The notes below the pieces were generated by a model, which saw nothing but the letters and a program-made list of their open reading frames with translations, did no database searches and was not told where the DNA came from. Below, piece after piece: positions 1-7,105 of a stretch of DNA of 15,374 nt (within the stretch, counting starts at the first letter, position 1; every line of letters begins with the position of its first letter). Origin of the DNA: Bryobacteraceae bacterium (GTDB taxonomy: Bacteria > Acidobacteriota > Terriglobia > Bryobacterales > Bryobacteraceae); NCBI GenBank assembly GCA_030039005.1, contig JASHQT010000298.1, positions 1-15,374 of the forward strand, in the 5' to 3' direction. A program made the translations under genes and the position numbers.

Positions 1-846
1 TCTCTCAGGCCGGCTTTCGGAGAACTCTCACTATCGGAGATCAGCTCCGAAGCCGTCGAGGACTACCTCGCCGAGCGTCTGAAATCGCCTCGCAGAATTC
101 GCACGAAGTTTGGGATTCAGTTGCGCGGCGTCATCAAACCTGCGACGGCACATCAGGAGTTCAGGATTCTATCGCACATCCTGAACGTCGCAGTCAAACA
201 GAAGCGACTGGCTGTGAATCCGTGCACGTCAGTCGAGTTTCCAGTCTCGGTAAAGAAGTCCACCCGGAAGCCGCACTACATGACGGCGACCGAGCAGGCA
301 AAGATCGAGAGCGTTGCGCCGGAATACGTTCGCAATATCCTTGTGATCGTGTCCGAGTTGGGGCTGCGCTACAAGAAGGAACTCCTTCCCATGAAGAAGA
401 ATCAAGTCGATCTCGAAAACTGTTTAGTTCATATCGCGGACTCAAAAACGGTGAACGGCATTGGCGACATGCCAATGACCCAGGCCGCAAGAGAGGCGTT
501 CGGTCGGCAGATGGAGGAAACGCCCGGAAGCGAGTATCTGTTTCCGAGTCCGAAGCAAGAAGCAAAGAAACCGCACATGACCAATCTCCGCAAGGTCTGG
601 GCAGCAACGTTGAAGCGCGCTGGAGTGCCGTATTTCGCACCCTACGAACTTCGGCATACGTTCGCAACCAGGCTGAGCGCGGGAGGCGTGGCCGATCACA
701 TGGTGACGCAGATGTTGAGACAAGAAGATGCGGAGGTATTCAAACTGTACAGTCAGGCGAAGCTCGGAATGATGCGCGAGGCGCTGGCCAAGTTGGACCG
801 GCAGGCGAACGAGCGGATCATTGCGATCACAGGGAAGGCGAGCTGA
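1..846 (+). CDS. Tyrosine recombinase/integrase, 5'-truncated by the window edge
   Basis: The frame is open from base 1, so the true start lies off-window; 281 residues are visible. The first ~65 visible residues resemble the helical core-binding (SAM-like) domain and the rest the phage-integrase catalytic domain. Counting from base 1, Arg I is R123 in GLRYKKEL, the hairpin lysine is probably K149 in ADSKT, box II is YELRHTFATRL with R218, and the nucleophile is probably Y250 in FKLYSQAKL. Two positions depart from the textbook set: the His of HxxR is Tyr (Y215), and the usual LGH before the nucleophile reads LRQ. I believe related acidobacterial integrases carry a similar LRQ...VFKxYSQ ending, so this may be a subfamily trait rather than inactivation. 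The gene runs toward the 3' end of tRNA-Pro, as expected for an island integrase, and its base composition looks less GC-rich than the genes to its right. It would catalyse site-specific integration and excision. Confidence 0.9.
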   Translation, partial: SLRPAFGELSLSEISSEAVEDYLAERLKSPRRIRTKFGIQLRGVIKPATAHQEFRILSHILNVAVKQKRLAVNPCTSVEFPVSVKKSTRKPHYMTATEQAKIESVAPEYVRNILVIVSELGLRYKKELLPMKKNQVDLENCLVHIADSKTVNGIGDMPMTQAAREAFGRQMEETPGSEYLFPSPKQEAKKPHMTNLRKVWAATLKRAGVPYFAPYELRHTFATRLSAGGVADHMVTQMLRQEDAEVFKLYSQAKLGMMREALAKLDRQANERIIAITGKAS

Positions 847-848
847 TC

Positions 849-878
849 GATTTTATGCACATTTCTTGGCACAAAATC
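849..878. repeat. AT-rich imperfect inverted repeat between integrase and tRNA
   Basis: Arms at 849-858 (GATTTTATGC) and 869-878 (GCACAAAATC) pair at 9 of 10 positions around a 10-base loop. It lies directly after the integrase stop and before the tRNA 3' end. It could be a weak bidirectional terminator or an integrase/excisionase accessory site; the sequence alone does not decide. Confidence 0.4.
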
Positions 879-930
879 ACCACTCTCTCGCTCCCCGGCA
901 AGAACGGCTTGTTGATTTTGAAGGAGTAAT

Positions 931-1008
<78 letters not shown>

Positions 1009-1016
1009 AACGCCCC

Positions 1017-1022
1017 ATTCTA
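1017..1022 (-). promoter_or_regulatory. Likely -10 box of tRNA-Pro
   Basis: Read on the minus strand the hexamer is TAGAAT, ending 8 bases before the tRNA 5' end. No convincing -35 is seen in the GC-rich stretch upstream. The element is divergent from the promoter-like sequence of the MFS gene. Confidence 0.5.
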
Positions 1023-1056
1023 CCGCAAGTGCCCCTCCCGCCCCCACTTTCTCTGC

Positions 1057-1062
1057 TATACC
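1057..1062 (+). promoter_or_regulatory. Weak extended -10 candidate of the MFS gene
   Basis: TATACC is preceded by TGC, giving an extended -10 look, and lies 9 bases before ATG 1072. There is no Shine-Dalgarno sequence in between. The last hexamer base is not consensus, so support is modest. Confidence 0.35.
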
Positions 1063-1071
1063 TGAGTGCTG

Positions 1072-2205
1072 ATGCTCATCCTCGCCGCTGTTCTCTCCAT
1101 CTTTGTCTATGGCATGACCGCCGCGATGCTGGGCGCCATCCTGCCCGATCTCGCGGCGCGCTTCAAACTCACGCCGAAACAAAATGGAACCATCGCGTTT
1201 TGCCAAGCGCTGGGCCTCATCCTGGCCTCCATCGGCGTCGGTCCTCTGGTCGATTATGAAGGCAAGAAAATCGGACTGGTCCTCGGCCTGGTCTTCAGCG
1301 CCGCCGCCGTCGCGCTGCTTCCGCGCTCCACTGGTTTTCGCACCGTCGCATCCTATCTGTTTCTGCTAGGAATCGGAGGCGGCGTGATCGTCACGGCGGC
1401 GAACGCCCTTGGTAGCGACGTCGACCCCGCCCACCGCGCCACCGCCCTCAACCTCCTGAATATCTTCTTCGGCCTCGGCGGTTTCGCCACACCCTTCGTC
1501 CTGGCGAATTTACTCGGCAAAAGCACCACGCGGCTGTGCCATCTCATCGCCTCGCTCGCGTTCATCACGCTGGTCATCAATATTCTCGCTCCCATCCCCT
1601 CGCCCTCGGGCGCCCAGAGCTTCGTATTCTCGGATGTCGGAAGCGTACTCGCCAGTCCGCTCGTTTGGCTGTGTTCGCTTCTGTTGTTCCTTTATGTCGC
1701 TTGCGAGGTCGGAGTATGGAATTGGCTGGTGCAGCACCTGATAGCCCAAGGCGTCCCGCAGGTGCGCGCGCTCAATGTTCTCTCGTTCGGCTTTGCGCTC
1801 GGGCTTCTGCTCGGCCGCCTGGCCGCGTCCCGGATTCTGATCTCCGTGCCGGGTCTCACGGTCACCCTCGCCGCATCCGTCTTAATGGCCATCATGACGT
1901 TTACCGTATTGAAGACGCGCAATCCTACCGTCGCCTGGGTGCTCGCCTTCCTGACCGGAATGTCCATGGCCCCCGTCTTTCCCACCACCGTCGCGTTCAT
2001 CGGCGATGCGATCCCGCGCATGACCGGCACCGCCATCGGCCTCGCCATCACCGCCAGTTGGATCGGCCTCGCCGTCAGCTCGCGCGTCATCGGATCCATC
2101 GCTGCGGGCGACCCGGCGCGCTTGAAAAAGGCGCTGCTCGTGCTCCCCGGCATGTCGGTGCTGATGATTGGCGTCAATCTGGCCCTCCGCGCGATCGCGC
2201 CCTAG
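1072..2205 (+). CDS. MFS transporter (sugar-type, FucP/GGP-like)
   Basis: This is an inner-membrane protein of about 377 residues with roughly twelve hydrophobic segments in two halves joined by a polar stretch. After the first helix the sequence AILPDLAARFKLTPKQNGTI and the loop GPLVDYEGKKIGLVLG (a motif-A variant with its Asp and basic pair) are typical of the Major Facilitator Superfamily. The overall look is that of fucose/glucose/galactose-type symporters, but the substrate cannot be read from sequence. ATG 1072 is preferred because the -10-like element sits 9 bases before it; an in-frame GTG at 1066 would add two residues. The gene stands alone between the tRNA and the ABC genes, and the next gene has its own promoter-like sequence. 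Confidence 0.85.
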   Translation: MLILAAVLSIFVYGMTAAMLGAILPDLAARFKLTPKQNGTIAFCQALGLILASIGVGPLVDYEGKKIGLVLGLVFSAAAVALLPRSTGFRTVASYLFLLGIGGGVIVTAANALGSDVDPAHRATALNLLNIFFGLGGFATPFVLANLLGKSTTRLCHLIASLAFITLVINILAPIPSPSGAQSFVFSDVGSVLASPLVWLCSLLLFLYVACEVGVWNWLVQHLIAQGVPQVRALNVLSFGFALGLLLGRLAASRILISVPGLTVTLAASVLMAIMTFTVLKTRNPTVAWVLAFLTGMSMAPVFPTTVAFIGDAIPRMTGTAIGLAITASWIGLAVSSRVIGSIAAGDPARLKKALLVLPGMSVLMIGVNLALRAIAP

Positions 2206-2232
2206 CGCCCACCATGTAACGATTCGATGAAC

Positions 2233-2261
2233 TTGGTGTAAATCCCTCCGGCTGCGATAAT
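2233..2261 (+). promoter_or_regulatory. Promoter of the ABC transporter operon
   Basis: A TTGGTG -35-like box (2233-2238) and a GATAAT -10 (2256-2261) are separated by 17 bases; a TG dinucleotide one base before the -10 makes it an extended -10. The -10 ends 7 bases before the GTG start, so transcription would begin at or next to the start codon (leaderless mRNA). Confidence 0.6.
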
Positions 2262-2268
2262 AAGCAGC

Positions 2269-3600
2269 GTGCCGGAACCGCTTATCGAAGCGCGCCAAGT
2301 CGAAAAATACTACGAACAGCCCAACGAGAACCGCATCCAGGTGATCGCGCCGCTCGATCTCGCCGTTTACCCCGACGAAATCCTGACGCTGCTCGGCCCC
2401 TCCGGCTCCGGCAAATCCACGCTTCTCCGAATCCTCACCGGCCTTTCTTCGGCATCCGCCGGACAGGTGCTCTGGCATGGCGCGCCCGTCAGCGGCCCTT
2501 GCGAAAACGTGTCCATCGTCTTCCAGAGTTTCGCGCTGTTCCCCTGGCTCACCGTGCAGGAAAACGTCGAAGCTCCGCTCAAAGCCCGCGGCGCTTCCCC
2601 CGAGGAACGCGCCGCCCGCAGCATCAAAATGCTCGACTCGGTCGGCCTGGACGGCTTCGAAAACGCCTATCCCAAAGAACTCTCCGGCGGCATGAAACAG
2701 CGCGTGGGATTCGCCCGCGCCCTCGTTGTAGAGCCCGAAGTGCTCTTCATGGACGAACCATTTTCAGCCCTGGACGTTCTGACTGCCGAAAACCTCCGCA
2801 GCGAGCTCCTGGAACTCTGGGAAGGCCACAAGATGCCCACGCGCGCGGTGTTCATCGTCACGCACAATATCGAGGAAGCGGTTCTGCTGGGCGACCGCGT
2901 CGTGGTCCTGGGCAAAAACCCCGGGCGCATCCGCACCGATTTTCACGTCGATCTCCCCCGCCCGCGCGACCGCAAGCATCCGCGTTTCACCCGCATCGTC
3001 GACTATATCTACCAGGTCCTCACCAAGCCCGACGCCGAGCTCGCGCTCCCGCGTCCCGCCGCCGAACCCGCACCAAAGTACCCGATGCTCCCGCACGCCC
3101 GCACTGGCGGCATCGCCGGATTCCTCGAGATTCTCGCCGACCACAACGGGCGCGAGGACGTCTACCGCATGGCCGACCTGCTGTCGTTCGAAATTGACGA
3201 CCTGCTGCCCATCGTGGAAGCCGCCGCGCTGCTCGGCTTCGTGAAGGTCACCGAAGGCGACGTCGAGATCACTCCCGCCGGCCTCGAATTCGCCAACGCG
3301 CCCATCTTGCGCCAGAAGGAGTTGTTCCGCAATGCCGCGCTTGAGAACGTCGCGCTGTTGAAGCAAATTAAACGCTCGCTCGAATCCAAATCTGACCACA
3401 CGCTGCCCGACGATTTCTTTCACGACATTCTGGACGAACACTTCACCGAAGAGGAAACCGTGCGCCAGCTCGACACCGCCATCAACTGGGGCCGCTACGC
3501 CGAGCTGTTCGATCACGATTCCGAACGCAAGCGCTTCTTTATTCCCGAGGAGACGCCGCCGCCCGAGTCTGAAAACATCGAGGTCGGAACCGAAAGATGA
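2269..3600 (+). CDS. ABC transporter ATP-binding protein, nitrate/sulfonate/taurine type, with AAA-associated C-terminal domain
   Basis: The protein has 443 residues. The N-terminal ~255 form an ABC ATPase of the SsuB/TauB/NrtD type: Walker A GPSGSGKST at 43-51, Q-loop Gln86 in VFQSF, signature LSGGMKQR from 138, Walker B LFMDEP with Glu163, and H-loop His199. From about residue 275 a second helical domain (GGIAGFLEIL... to about 420) matches the AAA-associated C-terminal domain found on some anion/organosulfur importers. It makes the protein much longer than plain SsuB (~250-270). The product should hydrolyse ATP at the cytoplasmic face to drive import through the downstream permease; the stop overlaps that gene's ATG (ATGA). 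The substrate is unknown. The GTG start is supported by the adjacent promoter and the absence of earlier in-frame sequence with family character. Confidence 0.9.
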   Translation: MPEPLIEARQVEKYYEQPNENRIQVIAPLDLAVYPDEILTLLGPSGSGKSTLLRILTGLSSASAGQVLWHGAPVSGPCENVSIVFQSFALFPWLTVQENVEAPLKARGASPEERAARSIKMLDSVGLDGFENAYPKELSGGMKQRVGFARALVVEPEVLFMDEPFSALDVLTAENLRSELLELWEGHKMPTRAVFIVTHNIEEAVLLGDRVVVLGKNPGRIRTDFHVDLPRPRDRKHPRFTRIVDYIYQVLTKPDAELALPRPAAEPAPKYPMLPHARTGGIAGFLEILADHNGREDVYRMADLLSFEIDDLLPIVEAAALLGFVKVTEGDVEITPAGLEFANAPILRQKELFRNAALENVALLKQIKRSLESKSDHTLPDDFFHDILDEHFTEEETVRQLDTAINWGRYAELFDHDSERKRFFIPEETPPPESENIEVGTER

Positions 3601-5333
3601 CCGTTTTCGGGCTCTCGCGCTCGCTGATCCGCGATCGCACCTGGAATTTTCTCATGGACGCGATCGTGTTCGCGGGCCTGCTGGCCATCGTCTACGCCAT
3701 CGTGGACGTGGCGCGCTACTGGTTCAGCGCGCCCGTGGCGGCCGTGCACATCTCGCTCGATCCATCCGCGATCCCACGTTATGCGTTTTACTCGCTGGTG
3801 CGCATGATCGTCGCCTATCTTCTGAGCCTGGTCTTCGCCGTCGGCTACGGCTACTTCGCCGCTTATCACAAGCGCCTGGAAGCACCCATGCTCGCCGTAC
3901 TCGACATCCTGCAATCCATTCCCGTATTGAGCTTCCTGCCCGGCGTGATGCTGGCCATGGTCTCGCTGTTTCCCTCCCGCCAGTTGGGCGTCGAATTCGG
4001 GTCCATCGTGCTCATCTTCACCGGTCAAGTCTGGAACATGGCATTCAGCTTTTACGCGTCTCTGAAGGCCATGCCGCGCGAGTTGATGGAAGCCTCGCAA
4101 GTATACCGCTTCGGCCGCATCCAGCGTTTCCTGCAACTGGAGCTGCCGCAAGGCGCCATCGGATTGGTTTGGAATTCCATGGTCTCCGTCGCCGGCGGCT
4201 GGTTCTTCCTGATGGCCTGCGAAATGTTCGTCCTCGGCAACCGCGACTTCCGGCTTCCCGGCCTCGGATCGTACTTGCAATCCGCCGCCAGCGCCGGCAA
4301 CACCAGCGCGATCACCTGGGGCATCATTGCGATGATCGGCCTGGTGGTGCTTATCGATCAATTGGTTTGGCGTCCCGCCATCGCCTGGTCCGAGAAATTC
4401 AAGTTGGAACAGGTGGAAAGTTCCAGCGCCCATTCTTCGCACGTGCTGAACGTTCTCCGCAAGTCTCCGCTGCTTTCGCGCCTCCGTGAAGGCTTCACCG
4501 CGCCGTTGATGGAACACGTCTATTTGTCGGCCGCGCATCGCGGGGGCGCGGCGCCGGAAACTTCGCCCCTCGAAACGCCCAGATGGCAAAAAGGCGTAGC
4601 CGTGCTGGCGGGCATTGTGGCGGTGCTCCTCATCCTGCACGGCGTCTTTCAAGGCTTGCTCATGCTGCGCGCCATCACCGGCGCCGAATTCCTTACCACG
4701 CTCGAAAACGCAGGCGCGACGTTCCTGCGCGTCCTCGCCTCGCTCGCCATCTCTTCCCTCTGGACCATCCCCGTCGGCGTGGCCATCGGGTTCAATCCGC
4801 GACTGGCGCGCATCGCGCAGCCGCTCGCGCAAATCGCCGCTTCCGTTCCCGCCACCGCGCTGTTCCCCGTTTTATTGCTCGGCCTCATCAGCCTCGGCGG
4901 CGGCCTCAACACCGGCTCCATTCTGCTGATGCTCCTGGGCACCCAATGGTACGTTTTGTTCAACGTGATCGCCGGCGCGATTGCGATTCCTTCCGAATTC
5001 CGCGAAGTCGCCACCATTTTCCATTTCAGCCAGTTCGAACGCTGGCGTACCGTGATTCTGCCTTCGATTTTTCCGTACCTCATCACCGGCCTGGTCACGG
5101 CTTCCGGCGGCGCATGGAACGCCAGCATCGTGGCCGAATATTTTCATTTCAAAGGCCAGGTGCTCCAAACCTTCGGGCTCGGCGCCGAAATCAGCTCCGC
5201 CACCGACGCCGGGAATTTCGCCTTGCTGCTGCTTTCGACCATCGTTATGGCGACCCTTGTGGTCTCGGTCAACCGCCTCGTATGGCGCCCGCTGTACCGC
5301 AGGGCCGAGACGCGCTATCGGCTGGAAGCCTGA
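3597..5333 (+). CDS. ABC transporter permease, two fused BPD_transp_1 domains
   Basis: This 578-residue protein joins two permease halves, whereas SsuC/TauC-type proteins are single halves of ~250-280 residues. Each half has about six hydrophobic segments and a cytoplasmic EAA-type coupling loop: ELMEASQVYRFGRIQRFLQL near residue 165, and REVATIFHFSQFERWRTVIL near 470, each followed by LP. A polar linker at about 265-330 separates the halves. A single chain could therefore replace a permease dimer and pair with the upstream ATPase. The start codon overlaps the ATPase stop, indicating translational coupling. No substrate-binding protein gene adjoins. The last 111 bases (5223-5333) recur in diverged form at 6684-6795. 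Confidence 0.88.
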   Translation: MTVFGLSRSLIRDRTWNFLMDAIVFAGLLAIVYAIVDVARYWFSAPVAAVHISLDPSAIPRYAFYSLVRMIVAYLLSLVFAVGYGYFAAYHKRLEAPMLAVLDILQSIPVLSFLPGVMLAMVSLFPSRQLGVEFGSIVLIFTGQVWNMAFSFYASLKAMPRELMEASQVYRFGRIQRFLQLELPQGAIGLVWNSMVSVAGGWFFLMACEMFVLGNRDFRLPGLGSYLQSAASAGNTSAITWGIIAMIGLVVLIDQLVWRPAIAWSEKFKLEQVESSSAHSSHVLNVLRKSPLLSRLREGFTAPLMEHVYLSAAHRGGAAPETSPLETPRWQKGVAVLAGIVAVLLILHGVFQGLLMLRAITGAEFLTTLENAGATFLRVLASLAISSLWTIPVGVAIGFNPRLARIAQPLAQIAASVPATALFPVLLLGLISLGGGLNTGSILLMLLGTQWYVLFNVIAGAIAIPSEFREVATIFHFSQFERWRTVILPSIFPYLITGLVTASGGAWNASIVAEYFHFKGQVLQTFGLGAEISSATDAGNFALLLLSTIVMATLVVSVNRLVWRPLYRRAETRYRLEA

Positions 5334-5367
5334 ATCGGCACCTTCGCCCGCTGAGCATCGCACCTGT

Positions 5368-5628
5368 TCACGGGAAACAGCGGCAGTCGCCGTTAAGGTC
5401 CGAAGGCGGCACATGCAGCCCGAACCTGAGCCCCGCCGGGTCCGTGCAGAAACAAAACCGCCCAAATCCTGGCTCCTCTGTCGGGGCTTCCGCTTTGCCG
5501 CCTAGGCTAACAACCTTGGCGATAGCGACGTCCAGGTCCGGGACGCCGAAGAACACCAGGAATCCGGGCAACGGATCGTTGGTGTGCATCCCAATCTTAA
5601 TCGAGGAAGTTTGATACCATCCTTCGGA
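5368..5628 (-). pseudogene. Truncated VOC/glyoxalase-fold fragment (C-terminal half)
   Basis: The minus frame from about 5628 to the stop at 5368 reads through GWYQTSSIKIGMHTNDPL, FGVPDLDVAIAKVVSLGGKA and FGRFCFCTDPAGLRFGLHVP. This is the second half of a single-domain vicinal oxygen chelate protein, including the DPAG turn. The N-terminal βαβββ module is absent: upstream the frame loses similarity and meets a stop at 5653-5655, the end of the next VOC gene. An internal ATG (5589) could give a 73-residue peptide, but that lacks half the fold, so I call it a remnant. With this fragment the 319-base gap 5334-5652 is accounted for; I saw no convincing terminator for the permease operon in it. 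Confidence 0.7.
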
Positions 5629-5652
5629 TTGAGCGCCGCAACTCGCCGGCTG

Positions 5653-6498
5653 CTACTGAACCGGTTTCTGGTTTTGGCTGGTCGACGAAGCGAAATGTTC
5701 CACAAACTCGAGCCGGGTGCCCCAGGGATCGGTCAGAAAAGCCAGCGCCAGTTGGGGCGACCTGCGATACGGAGTATCGAGCTTCACGCCATTCGCCTCC
5801 AGATTTTTGCAAAAATCTTCCAGGTCCTTTACTTCAAAGCCGACATGATCCAGCACGCGACCCTTGGTTCCAACAACCGGGGTGTCGGTGGGACTAAACA
5901 GCAGCATGGTCCCAGGAAGATTGACAACTTTCACTTTTCCGAGCGCCTGGCCCGTCCCGCCCAGATGCGTCAGATACCACGTCTGCATAGCGTCGGGATC
6001 CGGTGTGAAAAAGTGGACCTGGTGATTTTCCGCGACGCTCGCTATGTTAGGGCCAGCCAGCAATTCGACGCGAAGATCGTCCGGGCCGATCAAGAACGCC
6101 TGAGTGGGCTTGTCTTTATTCGGATTTACGACTTGAATTGTGTAGTGCTCCGCGGCCACCTTATCCAAAATGTCTTTGATATCGCGCACCCTGAATCCCA
6201 CGTGATTGACGATCGATCCTTCAGTCCCGGCGGTCGGGTCGCCTTTATTGACCATTACGCGCATCGTCGGCAGCGTGTACACATCGCGATTGGGACCCAT
6301 CTTCCCCGCCGTCGCACCCATAATGTCCACCCAGAAGTGCCTCTGGGCCTCGGGGTTCTTGCTAAGCAGGTAAATATGGCTGTAAGATACCCGCCCTTCG
6401 ACCGCGGCGTCGCCGGAGGGAGCCGCGTTTGGAGTGGACTGGGCGAAAGTACACGAAGCCAGGGCCAGTATGCCGGCCGCGATCCAAAAAGTTTTCAT
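5653..6498 (-). CDS. Secreted protein with two VOC (glyoxalase-like) domains
   Basis: The protein has 281 residues. The N-terminus MKTFWIAAGILALASCTFAQ is a signal sequence; LASC fits a lipobox (Cys16), but a signal peptidase I site after TFA is also possible. Two VOC domains follow: about 38-150 (SHIYL, NHVGFRV, LRVELL) and about 158-270 (VHFF, DHVGFEV, DPWGTRLEFVE). The His/His/Glu pattern expected of the metal site is visible in both, so a metal-dependent enzyme acting outside the cytoplasm is plausible; the substrate is unknown. AAAGGAG (6503-6509) lies 4 bases before the ATG, a clear Shine-Dalgarno sequence that fixes the start and contrasts with the leaderless-looking neighbours. It reads opposite to the flanking operons, next to a second truncated VOC fragment. 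Confidence 0.85.
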   Translation of the reverse strand: MKTFWIAAGILALASCTFAQSTPNAAPSGDAAVEGRVSYSHIYLLSKNPEAQRHFWVDIMGATAGKMGPNRDVYTLPTMRVMVNKGDPTAGTEGSIVNHVGFRVRDIKDILDKVAAEHYTIQVVNPNKDKPTQAFLIGPDDLRVELLAGPNIASVAENHQVHFFTPDPDAMQTWYLTHLGGTGQALGKVKVVNLPGTMLLFSPTDTPVVGTKGRVLDHVGFEVKDLEDFCKNLEANGVKLDTPYRRSPQLALAFLTDPWGTRLEFVEHFASSTSQNQKPVQ

Positions 6499-6502
6499 TT
6501 TT

Positions 6503-6509
6503 CTCCTTT
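6503..6509 (-). promoter_or_regulatory. Strong ribosome-binding site of the secreted VOC gene
   Basis: On the minus strand AAAGGAG is followed by four A residues and ATG. It is one of only two clear Shine-Dalgarno sequences in the window. Confidence 0.7.
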
Positions 6510-6659
6510 AGCCAGCGCCCTTGTTGTATTCATAGCCGCACAGCAAAGAACACTGTATCATCTTCCCGATCTTTGTCGTCATCGTGGTGCGGCCTCCTGG
6601 GAAGTCCCTGGTCCGGACGCTCAGGGGCGCTAGGCTTTCGATCCCGCGAGCGTTCTTCC

Positions 6660-6683
6660 ATTAATATAGGTAGTCATGCCACG
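6660..6683 (+). repeat. 24-bp perfect direct repeat, copy 1 (promoter plus start codon)
   Basis: Identical to 7158-7181, which is the -10 region, start codon and first eight coding bases of the lactonase-like gene. It contains TAATAT (6662-6667) and ATGCCACG (6676-6683). After the last repeat base the sequence switches from lactonase coding sequence to a permease tail. A further weak match (CCGCGAGCGT at 6644-6653 and 7127-7136) upstream of both copies suggests the shared ancestry extends beyond the perfect repeat. Confidence 0.9.
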
Positions 6684-6795
6684 TTGCTGCTGCTTTCGAC
6701 CATCGTCATGGCGACGCTGGGTAGTCTCCGTGAACCCGCTGGTCTGGCGCCCGCTGTACCGCCGCGCCGAGACGCGCTATCGTTTGGAAGCGTGA
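6676..6795 (+). CDS. Chimeric 39-residue ORF: lactonase-type start fused to a permease tail
   Basis: Translation from ATG 6676 gives MPRCCCFRPSSWRRW followed by VVSVNPLVWRPLYRRAETRY and RLEA. The first ~14 residues come from the permease DNA read in the wrong frame; the last ~25 are the genuine C-terminus of the ABC permease family, ending at the original stop. The switch results from a net one-base insertion near 6719-6723 relative to the intact permease. The ORF is preceded by the copied -10 element, and its stop overlaps the GTG of the next ORF (GTGA at 6792-6795). It may act only as a short leader that couples translation to that ORF; a stable product is doubtful. Confidence 0.35.
   Translation: MPRCCCFRPSSWRRWVVSVNPLVWRPLYRRAETRYRLEA
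6684..6795 (+). pseudogene. Remnant of a second ABC permease gene (3' end only)
   Basis: These 112 bases align with 5223-5333, the end of the intact permease gene, at roughly 85% identity with one extra base. Apart from the indel region, nearly all differences are synonymous (for example acc/acg, ctc/ctg, gta/gtc, agg/cgc, ctg/ttg, gcc/gcg), with one clear replacement, Arg to Pro in VNRLVW/VNPLVW. The piece therefore evolved as real coding sequence before being truncated. The rest of the gene is missing and is replaced at its left end by the copied promoter repeat. Confidence 0.85.
6770..6784 (+). repeat. 15-bp direct repeat, copy 1 (end of permease remnant)
   Basis: AGACGCGCTATCGTT recurs exactly at 7106-7120, 336 bases downstream. 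The intact permease carries the first 13 bases at 5308-5320. The two 15-mers bracket the small membrane-protein ORF. Confidence 0.75.
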
Positions 6796-7097
6796 TCCCG
6801 CCGAATCCAGCCACCTGGCTCCTCGCAACGGCGACGTCGCTGTCCGCGCTATCGCTATTCTTCCACGTGATCGTCAGCCCAAGGGAGCCAATCGCTGAGG
6901 CCCTGCTCGGATATGTACCGATTTTACTCGGGTGCATTGCGATGTGGCTATGTTGGAGGGCCCGACGCGTTTCCCAACACAAGTCAGCCGTCCTTTTGTA
7001 CGCTATCTTCCTAGCTCCCTTTGCGTTCAGTTACCCTGCTTGGATCGCGTACGTATGGATCTGGTACCTTGCTGGAGGCCAAGGTCCGCTCCCATGA
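6792..7097 (+). CDS. Small membrane protein of unknown function
   Basis: The GTG start overlaps the stop of the permease remnant (GTGA), a classical coupling arrangement that was probably inherited from an intact permease operon. The predicted 101 residues show three or four hydrophobic segments: about 6-28 (PATWLLATATSLSALSLFFH), 35-55 (AEALLGYVPILLGCIAMWLCW) and 66-95 (rich in Ala, Tyr, Trp). A basic loop, WRARRVSQHK, lies between the second and third. I do not recognise a family. The frame remains open upstream to 6429, but that part is antisense to the VOC gene and the intergenic region, so GTG 6792 is preferred. It could be transcribed from the copied promoter at 6660. Confidence 0.5.
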   Translation: MIPPNPATWLLATATSLSALSLFFHVIVSPREPIAEALLGYVPILLGCIAMWLCWRARRVSQHKSAVLLYAIFLAPFAFSYPAWIAYVWIWYLAGGQGPLP

Positions 7098-7105
7098 CGC
7101 AGCTT

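Noticed and set aside
3513..4832. A 439-codon open frame antisense to the permease
   Set aside because: The product is extremely rich in Arg, Asp, Glu, His and Gly without hydrophobic cores or motifs, typical of the antisense shadow of a GC-rich membrane-protein gene.
5334..5367. Possible terminator hairpin after the permease (CTGTT/AACAG at about 5364-5380)
   Set aside because: The stem has only five pairs, there is no T-run and it overlaps the VOC fragment end, so it is too weak to list.
5584..6633. A 349-codon plus-strand frame across the VOC gene
   Set aside because: The minus-strand VOC gene has a signal peptide, two recognisable domains and a strong ribosome site; the plus frame has none of these.
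6429..6791. Upstream extension of the small membrane-protein frame
   Set aside because: This part is antisense to the VOC gene start and the intergenic region and crosses the promoter copy; the GTG at 6792 with GTGA coupling is the better start.
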